From: Portunus trituberculatus
Taxonomy: Eukaryota; Arthropoda; Malacostraca; Decapoda; Portunidae
DNA length: 64,000 bases
Reading direction: 5' to 3'
Assembly (NCBI RefSeq): GCF_017591435.1
Contig: NC_059255.1
Location: 186,001-250,000, forward strand
A program made the translations under genes and the position numbers. Each line of letters opens with the position of its first letter. The first letter of the stretch is position 1. Below the pieces are notes generated by a model, which was not told the origin of the DNA, made no database searches, and saw only the letters and a list, made by a program, of their open reading frames with translations. Of this stretch, positions 21,762-32,000 are shown in pieces.

Positions 21762-21867
21762 TTACAAAACGTGCAGAAAAGTACGTTCCAGTTGACCAAC
21801 TTGCTGTGAAATAATCAACCCATCTGGCGGTTGAAGGCACCTACATAGCAGATCGCGATCGGTTCCA
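21762..21867 (-). repeat. DNA-c right terminal inverted repeat
   Basis: Read on the minus strand it begins TGGAACCGATCGCGATCTG and follows the left end through the shared caagttggtc. LINE-b coding sequence resumes immediately after 21867. Confidence 0.55.
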
Positions 21868-22341
21868 TTATCATGGAAGCAGCATGTTTCCAACATCATT
21901 AGGTCAGCCTCATACAAAATCTATTTACTGCGCCGATTCAGGCCCTGGGAGCACCGGCAGATGAGCTGAGTGTACCTCACCTTTATACTCCCTAAGCTCA
22001 TGTACGCCGCCCCAGCGTGGTCCTCCTCCCTGAACCTCACACAACGACAACAGCTGGAGAGGGTTCAGAGGAGGGCGTTCAGGGTCATCCTTGGGCCTGC
22101 CTACAGGTCCTACGAGGATGCCCTGACCTGCCTGAGTCTGCCGAGACTGGCCACAAGACACCAGGAAGCCTTGGAAAAATTTGGGGAAGGACTGCTGCGT
22201 CATCCACGTCTCCGCCACTTGCTACCCCCAGACGTGCCTCCCCCTGCTCGCGCCACCCGACACCAGAATCGCGTGGCGCCCTTAAGAGCACCGCGCACTG
22301 ATCGGTACCGACTTAGCGCGGTGCCCACTATTGTGCGATAA
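21868..22341 (+). pseudogene. LINE-b ORF2 C-terminal part
   Basis: Resumes with WKQHVSNIIRSASYKIYLLRR, then, after a small frameshift near 21968, LTFILPKLMYAAPAWSSSLN, TQRQQLERVQRRAFRVILG and a basic tail ending 22341. This is the conserved segment downstream of the RT palm in CR1/L2/Jockey-type LINEs. Confidence 0.8.
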
Positions 22342-22521
22342 GTAAATTAATTAGTGTATTCTTGGTTAAGTTAGATCCATAGTTAGGTTAAGCATTTCAT
22401 TTCATTGTTTTAATGTCCCCTCCTGTACATTTTCAGTGTAATTTTTTTTACATAGCCAAATTAATAAACCGTATATCATTATTACTATTATTATTATTAT
22501 TTTTATTTTCATTATTATTTC
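22342..22521 (+). other. LINE-b 3' UTR and (ATT)n tail
   Basis: AT-rich 3' UTR containing aattaataaacc, a potential AATAAA signal near 22463, and ending in an ATT-type microsatellite that directly abuts GMR-A integrase coding sequence (caagaatggg). Confidence 0.7.
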
Positions 22522-22908
22522 AAGAATGGGGTACTGTGTAGGAGGTGGCTGCCGCCAACCTACTCCCAGGCAGACGCTCCATGGGCAGCCGTGGAACAGA
22601 TATTGGTACCCTCTAAGTACCAACAAATCATCATGGAGGTAGGTCATGACAGACGCTTCTCCGGGCATCTAGGCACCCGGAAAACCTTGGAGAAAATCCA
22701 ACGGCACTTCTACTGGCCATCGATTCGGGTGGCAGTGTCGAAGCACTGTCAAAGATGTCCGATCTGCCAGAAAGTGGGGAAACCAAATCAGAAGATCAAG
22801 CCTACGCTTCTGGTGAAGATTCCACACCTCCCGGAGCCTTTCTCCTGTCCTCAACTTGATGTGGTAGGTCCACTCCCAAAGACTTCTCGTGGAAATGAGA
22901 GCATATGA
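22522..22908 (+). pseudogene. pol: GMR-A integrase, zinc-binding domain
   Basis: The frame from 22522 (KNGVLCRRWLPP) leads into the H2C2 zinc domain: GHDRRFSGHLGTRKTLEKI...HFYWP...HCQRCPICQKVGKP. The integrase core entrance (QLDVVGPLPKTSRGN) follows, and the frame stops at 22908, one frameshift before the core frame at 22905. Integrase inserts the cDNA. Its position upstream of RT is the diagnostic feature of this element. The 5' edge of the frame is set by the LINE-b insertion. Confidence 0.85.
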
Positions 22909-24719
22909 TCACAGCAATAGATTTAGCTTCACGTTACCCACATGCCACTGCAGTTAGGAAAATAACTGCAAGAACAATTACTAATTTCTTGTTTAGCTTC
23001 GTTTCATTATTTGGAGTGCCCAGTAGTATCCAGACAGACCGAGCATCATATTTTGTAGGTGGTGTTTTCACGGAGTTTTTAAAATCCATGGGGATCAAGC
23101 ACGGTACTTCCAGCCCATATCACCCTCAGAGCCAAAGGGCCCTGGAACGTAGTCACCAGACGATGAAATGCCTCTTGCGCAAGTTTGCACTAGAATTCTC
23201 CTCACAATGGGATAATGATTTACCATATTTACTTTTTATTCTTCGTGATTCTCCTTCAGAGAGTACTGGTTTTAGCCCTTTTGAATTAATCTTTGCCCAC
23301 AGAGTTAGAGGTCCCTTATATCACTTAAGAGAAAAGTTGTGGGAGACTGATGAGCAGAGTTTCAGCTTGCTAGATTGGGTTGGTGATGTAAGGCACAAAC
23401 TTTTGAAGTGTTGGCATCTTGCTGCAGAGCACCTGGACGAGTCGCAGTCCCGTGCCAAGCACTGGTTTGACAAAGGGGCAAGGCAACGGAAGTTCAACCC
23501 AGGAGACGTGGTACTTGCTCTCTTTCCTTTCCAAGGTAATCCTTTTCAGGCCAAATTTAGTGGCCCTTATAAGGTGATAAAGCGTGTGGGTGAAGCCACT
23601 TATGTGATTGACACACCTGACCGCCGTCGGGCCCAATGTTTGTGTCATGCCAATATGCTTAAGAGATTCATATCTCCTAATGAGAACAGTGGAGGAAGAT
23701 CCGTTTGTCTGACTGGTCTATCCCCATTGGTAGAGGAGGAGATGGATAACCCTACATGGGAGGCTGGCGCGATGTCATTATCTACGGGTGAGGGATGGAT
23801 GGCCAATGAAGCCGCCAAGACTTGCCTGCAAGACATGACCAAACACTTAACAGACACCCAGCGGCATGAGCTGCTCACACTCATGGATGATTTTCCTCAA
23901 GTGTTTCGCGATGAACCCGGCCATACCTCCATAGTGGTTCATGATATTGACGTGGGAGACGTGGCACCAATTAAGCAATCACCCTACAGAGTTCACCCAC
24001 GCAAGGCACCTTTGATTCAGAGTGAACTAGATGAGATGGTTAAGTTGGGGCTCATTCGCCCAGGATCTAGTGAATGGTGTTCTCCTGTTGTCTTGGTACC
24101 TAAGAGCGACGGTAGCCAGCGGCTTTGCATTGATTTTAGGAAAATAAATGCTGTGACCAAGAAAGATTCATTCCCTTTACCTAAAGTTGAGGAGTGTATT
24201 GAAAAGATAGGGGAATCCAAGTTTATCACTAAACTAGACCTCCTTAAAGGATTCTGGCAAATAGGTCTTACTCCAAAAGCACAGGAAATATGTTGCTTTT
24301 CTACCTTAGGACAGACATACCTTCCATTGAGATTACCATTTGGATTATGTAACTCACCTGCTACTTTCCAGCGTCTCATGCAAGTAGTGTTGGGTGATAT
24401 CCCTAAAGTGACCATTTTCTTGGATGATGTAATAGTTTATTCTGACTCATGGGTAGAAAATCTTAGCCAGCTGGAATCTCTGTTCACTGCCCTCCACAAC
24501 GCTAACTTAGTTCTAAACCTTTCCAAGTGTTCTTTTGCTCAAACACAGGTGCAGTATCTTGGCCACTTAGTGGGGTTAGGTGTTCTGTCACCTCCCTCTG
24601 CGAAGGTGGATGCGATCTTGCAAATGCCCGTGCCTAACACCAAGAGGCAGGTGAGGAGATTTCTAGGAGCGGTAGGTTATTACCGACGCTACGTCAAAAA
24701 CTTTGCAGCTTTGGCTTAA
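22905..24719 (+). CDS. pol: GMR-A integrase core, C-terminal domain and reverse transcriptase
   Basis: A 604-codon frame. The integrase catalytic core has DD35E at residues 6, 45 and 81 (AIDLASRYP, QTDRASYF, ALERSHQTM), followed by the GPY/F-type C-terminal module (FSGPYKVIKRVGEATYVIDTPDRRR, about 223-250). A spacer of about 100 residues precedes RT, which starts near residue 345 (DIDVGDVAPIKQSPYRV) with LIRPGSSEWCSPVVLVPKSDG, FRKINAVT, motif A LDLLKGFWQI, motif B PFGLCNSPATFQRLM, the catalytic FLDD near 505 and LGHLVGLGV. It ends at a TAA in the RT connection where the family reads through to RNase H. In-frame fusion of integrase before RT is explicit in this single ORF, so the order is not an artefact of rearrangement between frames. 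Confidence 0.92.
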   Translation: MITAIDLASRYPHATAVRKITARTITNFLFSFVSLFGVPSSIQTDRASYFVGGVFTEFLKSMGIKHGTSSPYHPQSQRALERSHQTMKCLLRKFALEFSSQWDNDLPYLLFILRDSPSESTGFSPFELIFAHRVRGPLYHLREKLWETDEQSFSLLDWVGDVRHKLLKCWHLAAEHLDESQSRAKHWFDKGARQRKFNPGDVVLALFPFQGNPFQAKFSGPYKVIKRVGEATYVIDTPDRRRAQCLCHANMLKRFISPNENSGGRSVCLTGLSPLVEEEMDNPTWEAGAMSLSTGEGWMANEAAKTCLQDMTKHLTDTQRHELLTLMDDFPQVFRDEPGHTSIVVHDIDVGDVAPIKQSPYRVHPRKAPLIQSELDEMVKLGLIRPGSSEWCSPVVLVPKSDGSQRLCIDFRKINAVTKKDSFPLPKVEECIEKIGESKFITKLDLLKGFWQIGLTPKAQEICCFSTLGQTYLPLRLPFGLCNSPATFQRLMQVVLGDIPKVTIFLDDVIVYSDSWVENLSQLESLFTALHNANLVLNLSKCSFAQTQVQYLGHLVGLGVLSPPSAKVDAILQMPVPNTKRQVRRFLGAVGYYRRYVKNFAALA

Positions 24720-25226
24720 CCACTAACGGATTTGCTGACAAAATCCAAGGTGTTTAGGTGGAGTAATGAGTGTGAAGAGGCATTTCAGAGTTTGAGAGCT
24801 GTTCCAACTTCCTACCCTGTGCTCAGATCTCCATGTTTTGATAGAGGTTTCAAGTTAGCTTGTGACTCAAGTGACAGAGCAGTGGGAGCAGTGTTGCTCC
24901 AAGAAGATCCTGAGGGAGTGGATCATCCAGTAGCATATTTTAGTAAGAAGCTGAATAATGCACAGAGAAACTATGCTGTGGTGGAAAAAGAACTGTTAAG
25001 CCTTATCTTAGCATTGGGCAACTTTAATTTTTACTTGCTCCCGTCTGAGCCTATCACAGTGTTCAATGATCATAAGCCGTTAAGTTATTTGGCCAACTTT
25101 AAGATGAAAAATCAACGTCTTACGCGATGGAGCCTGTTCCTTCAGAATTATACATTGATGGTCACCCTTGTGAAAGGTGTGGATAATGTTATATCCGACC
25201 TCCTATCCAGATCGGAGGGAGCCTAA
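24720..25226 (+). pseudogene. pol: GMR-A RNase H
   Basis: The same frame as the RT continues after the TAA at 24717-24719: PLTDLLTKSKVFRWSNECEEAF, LACDSSDRAVGAVL (first Asp), ARNYAVVEKELLSLILAL-type Glu block and the HKPLSYLANF block, ending GVDNVISDLLSRSEGA (last Asp). This is the Ty3/gypsy RNase H, and it is the last coding domain of the element, which stops about 65 bp before the 3' LTR. Confidence 0.88.
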
Positions 25227-25279
25227 AGAAAATGGCCCTCGTTACTTTCTACTCCGGCAATTTTCTTTTTTTTTTTTTT

Positions 25280-25291
25280 GTGAGGGAGGTC
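25280..25291 (+). promoter_or_regulatory. GMR-A polypurine tract
   Basis: gtgagggaggtc directly precedes the 3' LTR start, preceded by a long T-run. It would be the plus-strand primer site. Confidence 0.6.
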
Positions 25292-26010
25292 TGTCATGGT
25301 GTGACTTTTTTAGGTAGTTACCCCCTTTAATTCTTTTGTCCAGCTCCGCTCTCCTTGGACCACGGTGAGAGTGAGCAACTAATAACTATGTCATATTGTA
25401 CATTAGTTTAAGTTCCTTTATATTCATTATTAGTTAATAAGAGTGTGTTTCTTTAAAATGTTATGTGTTGTAGGTAAGGATGTTAGTGAGTAAGGACAAA
25501 TTATTTATATTAATAGCATTAAGTATGTATTTGCGGGACAATATGTTTTCCGACTAGGCGCTGGCAAGCCTTTAAAACAAGGTGTGAGCGTGACCTCGCT
25601 CTCTCGCTCGCTTGCCAGGGGTCAAGCAGGGTCACCAGGAACCAGTTGCTCTCCAGCTGGGAAAGGCCACGTGGGCCACTGGAAGACCACGTGGTGTGTG
25701 TGAGTTGTGGACTAGAAGCCACAAAGGTATGTGTTGTGTTTTATAGCCAGTAACAGGGTGTTTTTATGTGTTTTGTGCATTCTTTTCACTCGTTTGACTG
25801 GATTTTTACGTGTGTTTTTATCAGTGTTTGTACTTGGTTATAATTGTTTTCAAGGGTTATATTTCTGGTGTGTCCGCATATTTTTTTTCCCATTCGTATG
25901 TTTTTCCATGTTGTTGCGAGTTCGTTATGAGTCCCGTTGGTTAAAGTTTCTTTGTTTCTCACTTTTTCTTTGCACGTGGTTTGATTATATCTGACCACGT
26001 GGATACGAGC
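25292..26010 (+). repeat. GMR-A 3' LTR, 3'-truncated
   Basis: Begins TGTCATGGTGTGACTTTTTT, matches the 5' LTR and includes a roughly 328-bp stretch (25603-25930) missing from the 5' LTR. It ends abruptly at ggatacgagc and joins the satellite in mid-unit at tgacgaataagc. About 240 bp of LTR end are missing. Confidence 0.85.
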
Positions 26011-29000
26011 TGACGAATAAGCAAAATTTTGAATTCAGATATTTTTTTTTCATAAAACACCTTAAAAACACATAAATAAGACGTTTTAACAAATATAGTG
26101 TTTTGCCTGGATTTCTTAGTTTGGTGCATAAAATCCTGGAATACACGAAAATAACCCATTTTTGACATATTTCAGATGCTTAGACAAATAGTGTGTTTTG
26201 GCTGCATTTCTGAGTTTTGGTGCATAAAACGTTGGAATACTCCAAAATAACCCATTTTTTACATATATCAGTTCCTTAGACACAGAGTGTGTTTTGCCTG
26301 CAATTCTGAGTTTTGTTGCATAAAACACTGGAATACACAAAATAACTCTTGACATATTTCAGTTCTTCAGAAAAATAGTGTGTTTTGCCTGCTTTTCAGA
26401 GTGTTGGTGCATAAAATGCTGAAATACACTAAAATAACCCTTTTTTGACATATTTCAGTTCCTTAGACAAATAGTGTGTTTTGGTAGCATTTATGTGTTT
26501 TGGTGGGAAAAAGCTTAAATCTACTAGAATACCACGATTTTATTAATTTCACTTTCGATTCTCTATACTAGCTTGTTTTCATTAATTTTATCGTTTTAAA
26601 GCAAAACAATGTAAAACATTATAAAATTACAAATAATCCAAATTTTTAATCGAAATAATTTTTTTTTCATAATACACCTTAAAAACACATATATAAGACG
26701 TTTTAACAAGTATAGTGTTTTGTTTGCATTTCTGAGTTTGGTACCTAAAACGCTGGAATACACGAAAATAACCCATTTTTGATATATTTCAGTTCCTTAG
26801 ACAAATAGTGTGCTTTCTTTGCGTTTCTGAGTTTTAATGCATAAACCACTGGAATACACCAAAATAACACATTTTTTACATACATCAATTCCTTAGACAC
26901 GGAGTATGTTTTGCATAAAACGCTGGAATAAACCAAAATAACTCATTTTTAATATATTTCAGTTCCTTAGCAAAATAGTGTCTTTTGCCTGCTTTTCAGA
27001 GTGTTGGTGCATAAAACGCTGGAATACACCAAAATAACCCATTTTTTACATAGTTCAGTTCCTTCGACAAATATTGTGTTTTCGTAGAATTTCTGTGTTT
27101 TGGTAGAACAAATCTAAATTCTACTAAAATACCACGTTTTTGTTAACTTCACTTTCGAGTTTCTAAACTAGCTTGTTTTCATCAATTTTATCGTTTTGAA
27201 GGAAAACAATGTAAAATGACGAATAAGCAAAATTTTCTATCGATAGTTTTTTTTTTCATAAAACACCTTAAAAAAACATAAATAAGACGTTTTAACAAGT
27301 ATAGTGTTTTCTTTGCATTTCTGAGTTTGGTGCATAAAACGCTGGAATACACCAAAATAACCCCTTTTTGACATATTTCAGTTCCTTAGAAAAATAGTGT
27401 GTTTTGCCTGCATTTCAGGTTGTTGGTGCATAAAACGCTGTAATACACTAAAATAACCCCTTTTTGAAATATTTCAGTTCTGTAACCACATAATGTGTTT
27501 TGGTAGTATTTCTGAGTTTTGGTGCAAAAAAAAACTGAAAACTACTAAAATAACACGTTGTTATGTTAATTTTATTTTGGTTTCTCTCTACTAGCTTGTT
27601 TTCAAGAATATTATCGTTTTGAAGAAAAACAATGTAAAATGAAGAATAAACAAAACTTTTAAGCGAGATTTATTTTCATAAAACACTTTAAAGACACATA
27701 AAAAAGACGTTTTAACAAATATAGTGTTTTCCCTCCATTTCTCAGTTTGGTGCATAAAACGCCTTTTTGACATATTTTAGTTACTGAGAGAAATAGTGTG
27801 TTTTGCCTGCAATTCAGAGTTTTGTTGCATAAACCGCTGGAATACATCAAAATAACCCATTTTTGACATATAGTTCCTAAGACAAATATTGTGTTTTGCC
27901 TGCATTTCAGAGTGTTGGTGCATAAAAAAAATAACCCATTTTTATACATATTTCAGTTCCTTAGACAAATAATGTGTTTTCATAGCTTTTTGTGGAAAAA
28001 ACCTAAAAATTACTAAAATGCCACGTTTTACTTAATATTACTTTGGGTTCTCTATACTAGCTTGTTTTCACCAATTTTATTATTTTGAAGCAAAACAATG
28101 TAAAATGACCAAAAAGCAAAATTTTCAATCGATAGTTTTTTTTTTTATAGAACAGCTTAAAAACACATAAATAAGACGTTTTAACAAGTATAGTGTTTTC
28201 TTTGCATTTCTGAGTTTGGTGCATAAAATGCTGGAATACACAAAAGTAACCCATTTTTGACATATTTCAGTTCTTTAGACTGTTTTACCTGCGTTTCTGA
28301 GTTTTGGTACATAAAACGATGTAATACACCAAAATAACCCCATTTTGAACATAATTCAATTCCATAGACAGAGTGTGTTTTGCCTGCAATTCTGAGTTTT
28401 GTTGCATAAAACGCTCGAACTTTTTACATATTTCAGCTCTTTAGACAAATACTGTGTTTTCGTAGCTCTTGTGTGTTTTGGTGGAAAAATTCTAAAAAAC
28501 TACTAAAATACCACGTTTTTGTAAATATTACTTTGGATTCTCTTTACTAGCTTGTTTTCATGAATTTTATCGTTTTGAAGCAAAACAATGTAAAATAACG
28601 AATAAGAAAATTTTCAATTGAGATAGTTTTTTTCATAAAACACCTTAAAAACACATAAATAACACGTTTTAAAAATTATAGTGTTTTGTTTGCATTTCTG
28701 AGATTGGTGCATAAAACGCTGGAATACACGCAAGTAACCTATTTTTGACATTTTTCACTTCTTTAGACAAATAGTGTGTTTTGCCTGCGTTTCTTAGTTT
28801 TGATGCATAAAACGCTGGAAAACACCAAAATAACCCATTTTTGAACATATTTCAGTTCCTTAGACACAGAGTGTGTTTTGCCTGTAATTCTGAGTTTTGT
28901 TGTATAAAACGCTGGAATGCAACAAAATAACTCATTTTTAACATATTTCAGTTCCTTGGCAAAAAAGTGTGTTTTGCCTAGTTTTTAGCGTGTTGGTGCA

Positions 29001-32000
29001 AAAAACGCTGGAATACACCAAAATAACCCATTTTTGACATATTTCAGTTCCTTAGACAAAAAATGTTTTCGCAGCATTTTTTTTTTCATGGTGGAAAAAA
29101 GCTAAAAACTACAAAAATACCACGTTTTTGTTAATTTTACTTTTAATTCTCTATACTAGCTTGATTTCATCAATTTTATCGTTTTGAAGCAAAACAATGT
29201 AAAATGACGAATAAGCAAAATTTTCAATCGATAGTTTTTTTTCATAAAAAAAAACTTAGACAAATATATAAGACGTTTTAACAAATATGGTTTTTTGCCT
29301 GCATTTCTGAGTTTTGTGCATAAAACACTGGAAAAAACCAAAATAACCTCTTTTTGACATAATTCAGTTCCTTAAACAACGTGTGTTTTGCCTGAAATTC
29401 TGAGTTTTGTTGCATAAAACGCTGCAATACACAAAAATAACTATTTTTTTTATATATTTCAGTTCCTTAGAAAAATAGTGTGTTTTGCCTGCTTTTCAGA
29501 GTTTTGGTGCATAAAACGCTGGAATAAACCAAACTAACCCATTTTAAGTTCCTTAGACGAATAGTGTTTTTTGGTAGCATTTCTTGGTTTTGGTGGAAAA
29601 AAGCTAAAATCTACTAAAATACACGTTTTTGTTAATTTCACTTTGGATTCTTTATACTAGCTTGTTTCCATCAATTTTATCGTTTTAAAGCAAAACAATG
29701 TAAAATGACGATTAAGCAAAATTTTCAATCGAGATATTTTTTTAATAAAACACCTTAAAAACACATAAATAATAATTTTCAATCGAGATAGTTTTTTTTT
29801 TCATAAAATACCTTAAAAACACATAAATAAGACCTTTTAACAAATATAGTGTTTTGCCTGGATTTCTGAGTTTGGTGCATAAAATGCTGGAATACAAATA
29901 TAATTTTTTGCTTGCATTTCAGAGTTTAGTGCATAAAACGCTAAAATACACCAAAATAACTCATAATTGACATAATTCAGTTCCTTACACAAATAGAGTG
30001 TTTTGCCAGTAATCTGAGTTTTGGTGCATAAAACGCTGGAGTACACCAAAATAACCCTTTTTGACATATTTCAGTTCCTTAGACAAATAGTGTGTTTTGC
30101 CTGCATTTCAGATTGTTGGTTCATAAAAACCTGGAGTACAACTAAATAACCCATTTTTGACATATTTCAGTTACTTAGACACAAAATGTGTTTACTTAGT
30201 ATTTTTGAGTTTTGGTGCAAAAAAACTAAAACCTACTAAATAACACATTTTTGTTACATTTACTTTGTTTTCTCTATACTAGTTTGTTTTTATGAATATT
30301 ATCGTTTTGAAGCAAAACAATGTAAAATGACGAATAAACAAAATTTTTAATCGAGATAGTTTTTTTTTCATAAAAAACCTTAAAGACACATGAAGACGTT
30401 TTAACAAATATGCGGTTTTCCCTGCATTTCTGAGTTTTGTGCATAATACACTGGAACAAACCAAAATAACCTCTTTTTGACATATTTTAGTTCCTTAGAA
30501 AAATAGTGTGTTTTGCTTGCTTTTCAAAGTCTTAGTGCATAAAACGCTGAAATAAATCAAACTAAGCCATTTTTGACATATTTAAGTTCCTTAAACAAAT
30601 AGTGTTTTTTTTGTAGCATTTCTGTGTTTTAGTGGAAAAAAGCTAAAAACAAAAAAATACCACGTTTTTGTTAATTTCACTTTGGATTCTCTATACTAGC
30701 TTGTTTTCATCAATTTTATCGTTTTAAAGCAAAACAATGTAAAATAACGAATAAGCATAATTTCCAATTAATATAGTTTTTTTTCATAAAACACCTTAAA
30801 ACTTATAAGAAATAACGTTTTAACAAATATATTTTTTGCCTGCATTTCTGAGTTTGGTGCATAAAACGCTAGAATCCACCAAAATAAACCATTTTTGACA
30901 TATTTCAGTTCCTTAGACTAATAATGTGTTTTGCCAGCATTTCAGAGTTTTGGTGCATAAAACGCTGGAATACATAAAAAAAAAAAATTTTTATATATTT
31001 AAGTTCATTAAATACTGTGTTTTGAATGCAATTTGTTACATAAAACGCTGAAATACACCAAAATAACTCATTTTTGACATATTTCTTTTGCCTGCTTTTC
31101 AGGGTGTTGGTGCATAAAACACTGGAATACACCAAAATAACCCATTCTTGACATATTTCAGCTCTTTACACAAATAGTGTGTTTGGTAGCATTTCTGTGT
31201 TTTAGTGAAAAAATCTAAAAACTATTAAAATACCATGCTTTTGTTAATTTTACTTTGGATTCTCTATACTAGCTTATTTTCATCAAGTTTATCGTTTTGA
31301 AGCAAAACAATGTAAAATGACGAATAAGTAAAATTTTCAATCGAGATAGTTTTTTTTCATAAAATACCTTAAAAAAACATAAATAAGACGTTTTAACAAA
31401 TATAGTGTTTTCCTTGGATTTCTGAGTTTGGTCCATAAAACGCTGGAATACACACAAATAACCCATTTTTGACATATTTCAGATCCTTAGACAAAGAGTG
31501 TGTTTTGCCTGCATTTCTGTTTTCTGGTGCACAAAACGCTGGAATACACCAAAAAACCCCATTTTGACATATTTAAGTTCTTTAGACAAATAGTGATTTC
31601 GCAGCAATTTTTGTGTTTTATTTGGATTTCTGAGATTAATGCATAAAACGCTGGAATACACGTAAGTAACCCATTTTTGGCATATTTCAGTTCCTTAGAC
31701 AAATAGTGTGTTTTTCCTGCATTTCTTAGTTTTGGTGCATAAAACGTTGGAATACACCAAAGAAAATTTCTTTTTGACATTTCAGTACCTTAGAAAAATA
31801 GAGTGTTTTGCCTAGATTTCAGATTCTTGGTTCATAAAAGCCTGGAATACACCTAAATAACCTATTTTTTACATATTGCAGTTATATAGACACATAATGT
31901 GTTTACTTATTATTTCTGTGTTTTGGTGCAAAAAATAGCTGAAAACTACTAAAATAACACGTTTTTGTGCATTTTACTTTGGTTTCTCTATACTAGCTTG

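Larger units (their letters stand above)
15074..21867 (+). mobile_element. DNA-c: TIR-bearing non-autonomous DNA element, split by LINE-d
   Basis: Sequence foreign to LINE-b fills 15074-15490 and 21288-21867 (about 1 kb after removing LINE-d). Its two ends are related as imperfect inverted repeats. The left end reads TGGCACCAATCGCTATCTG and the reverse complement of the right end reads TGGAACCGATCGCGATCTG. Similarity continues for about 70-100 bp with gaps (for example cgccagctgg / cgccagatgg and caagttggtc on both). The interior is AT-rich with no transposase. I see no exact target duplication: the flanks are gatgatcaa on the left and ttatcatgg on the right, both LINE-b codons. The superfamily is unknown. 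A MITE-like or deleted class II element is the simplest reading. Confidence 0.6.
13200..22521 (+). mobile_element. LINE-b: 5'-truncated CR1/L2-like non-LTR retrotransposon, split by DNA-c
   Basis: Endonuclease C-terminal part and RT lie at 13200-15073. The remaining RT-thumb coding sequence and 3' UTR lie at 21868-22521. The two halves join exactly in coding terms: the left half stops after VDDQ and the right resumes with WKQHVSNII. The 3' end is an (ATT)-rich tail, not poly(A), as in CR1/L2-type elements. The insertion separates GMR-A protease from integrase. The left boundary is only located to within about 20 bp, and I could not find a target duplication. The clade assignment is tentative. 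Confidence 0.8.
7904..26010 (+). mobile_element. GMR-A: Ty3/gypsy LTR retrotransposon with integrase before RT (Gmr1-like), interrupted by nested elements
   Basis: An LTR retrotransposon sits inside the satellite. Homologous LTR sequence lies at 7904-8202 plus 10771-11089 (5') and 25292-26010 (3'). In order, the interior carries a primer binding site, a Gag with CCHC knuckle, an aspartic protease, an integrase (zinc domain, DD35E core, C-terminal domain), then RT and RNase H. Integrase upstream of RT is the order of Ty1/copia, but the RT (FLDD) and RNase H sequences are Ty3/gypsy. That combination defines the Gmr1 clade known from fish and other animals. Own lesions are few: a frameshift near 22900, a TAA at 24717-24719, a truncated 3' LTR and the LINE insertions. 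The host copy is therefore dead but not ancient. No target duplication is visible because the 3' end is cut. Confidence 0.85.
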
